From: Veronia nyctiphanis
Lineage (GTDB): Bacteria > Pseudomonadota > Gammaproteobacteria > Enterobacterales > Vibrionaceae
DNA length: 64,000 nt
Direction of reading: 5' to 3'
Assembly (NCBI RefSeq): GCF_004116385.1
Contig: NZ_PEIB01000028.1
Location: 1 to 64,000 of the forward strand
Shown here in pieces: positions 63,805 through 64,000 of this stretch. Made by a program: the position numbers and the translations under genes. The notes under the pieces are model-generated. The model searched no databases and had not been told where the DNA came from. It worked only from the letters and a program-made list of their open reading frames with translations. Position 1 is the first letter of the stretch. The number at the start of each line of letters is the position of its first letter.

Positions 63805-64000
63805 AAAAAAAGATGGTTATCAATACTGTGCGCGGACTGTAATTAATGAACTGGCTTAACATTTATCTATCTTTTTGACTGTGTAGTAACCTGATCTGTA
63901 CAAGATTATGTATATTAAACCTACAACGTATCACTGTTAAAAGTAAAAAATGTCACAAAAAAGTAAAAAAATAAGAACCTCATCAAGCATCGCTACGCGT
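63805..64000. other. Window end, no complete gene
   Basis: AT-rich sequence upstream of the binding-protein gene. It may hold the missing start of its signal peptide and its promoter. Nothing else can be supported. Confidence 0.4.

Noticed and set aside
1-64000. CRISPR arrays, tRNA or rRNA genes, prophage
   Set aside because: No regularly spaced repeats, no tRNA cloverleaf, no rRNA-like sequence and no phage structural genes were seen by eye.

Overview
The window looks like chromosomal DNA of a marine gammaproteobacterium of the Vibrionaceae (Enterovibrio, Grimontia or Photobacterium-like). This is inferred from the overall style of the proteins and the gene mix: flagellin-like proteins, a YejABE-type peptide importer, YegD, NRDE, DUF445 and DUF2750 proteins, 4-hydroxyphenylpyruvate dioxygenase and Fur-type receptor control. 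No rRNA, tRNA, CRISPR array or replication origin was recognised, so the genus is not proven.

Layout. 0-2.1 kb is insertion-sequence debris: two IS3-family remnants fused head to head, then a truncated IS3-group element that has cut into an AraC-type regulator. 2.1-5.2 kb is accessory in character: a stand-alone prephenate dehydratase domain, a GNAT acetyltransferase, a NUDIX pseudogene and a frame-broken Gfo/Idh/MocA oxidoreductase. 5.4-12.8 kb holds single genes: a membrane-anchored methyltransferase, a six-helix membrane protein, a RidA-like protein, a half-MreB with a C-terminal membrane anchor, an MFS exporter, a GNAT and a phytase-like secreted protein. 12.8-15.2 kb is a two-gene ABC transporter. 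15.3-18 kb holds two tandem flagellin-like genes. 18.2-22.5 kb is a TetR-controlled set for electrophile and aldehyde detoxification (YqhD-type dehydrogenase, CurA-type reductase, GST, AhpD-like protein). 22.6-25 kb has a cysteine-rich unknown protein and yegD. 25-28.3 kb is a Fur-box-controlled TonB-dependent receptor with a divergent AraC regulator. 28.2-29.9 kb has a small membrane protein and D-lactate dehydrogenase.

30.1-38.3 kb is the most coherent unexplained block: a divergent LysR regulator followed by RidA, aldehyde dehydrogenase, an M19-like dipeptidase homologue that seems to lack several metal ligands, a BCCT carrier, a 573-residue unknown protein and a 238-residue protein overlapping it. 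I read it as an uncharacterised catabolic operon for a betaine-like or amino-acid-derived compound.

38.6-40.6 kb is a NatAB-type ABC exporter. 40.7-44.8 kb carries three tandem alpha/beta-hydrolase lipoproteins, two of them recent duplicates that include their upstream DNA. 47.0-49.3 kb is a large flagellin whose variable region holds a CBM6-type carbohydrate-binding module plus a second jelly-roll-like domain, split by a 56-bp tandem duplication. 49.6-52.3 kb has a GNAT, L-2-hydroxyglutarate oxidase and psuG. 52.4-58.1 kb is a peptide ABC importer operon on the minus strand. 58-64 kb has a gene-poor gap, an NRDE protein, DUF445, a lipoprotein, DUF2750, 4-hydroxyphenylpyruvate dioxygenase and a periplasmic binding-like protein.

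Caution: many genes are broken by single-base losses, mostly next to short homopolymers, while the continuation in another frame is intact. This pattern suggests sequence or assembly error more than gene decay. The NUDIX gene (two stops plus a shift), the IS fragments and the 56-bp duplication look different and may be real lesions.
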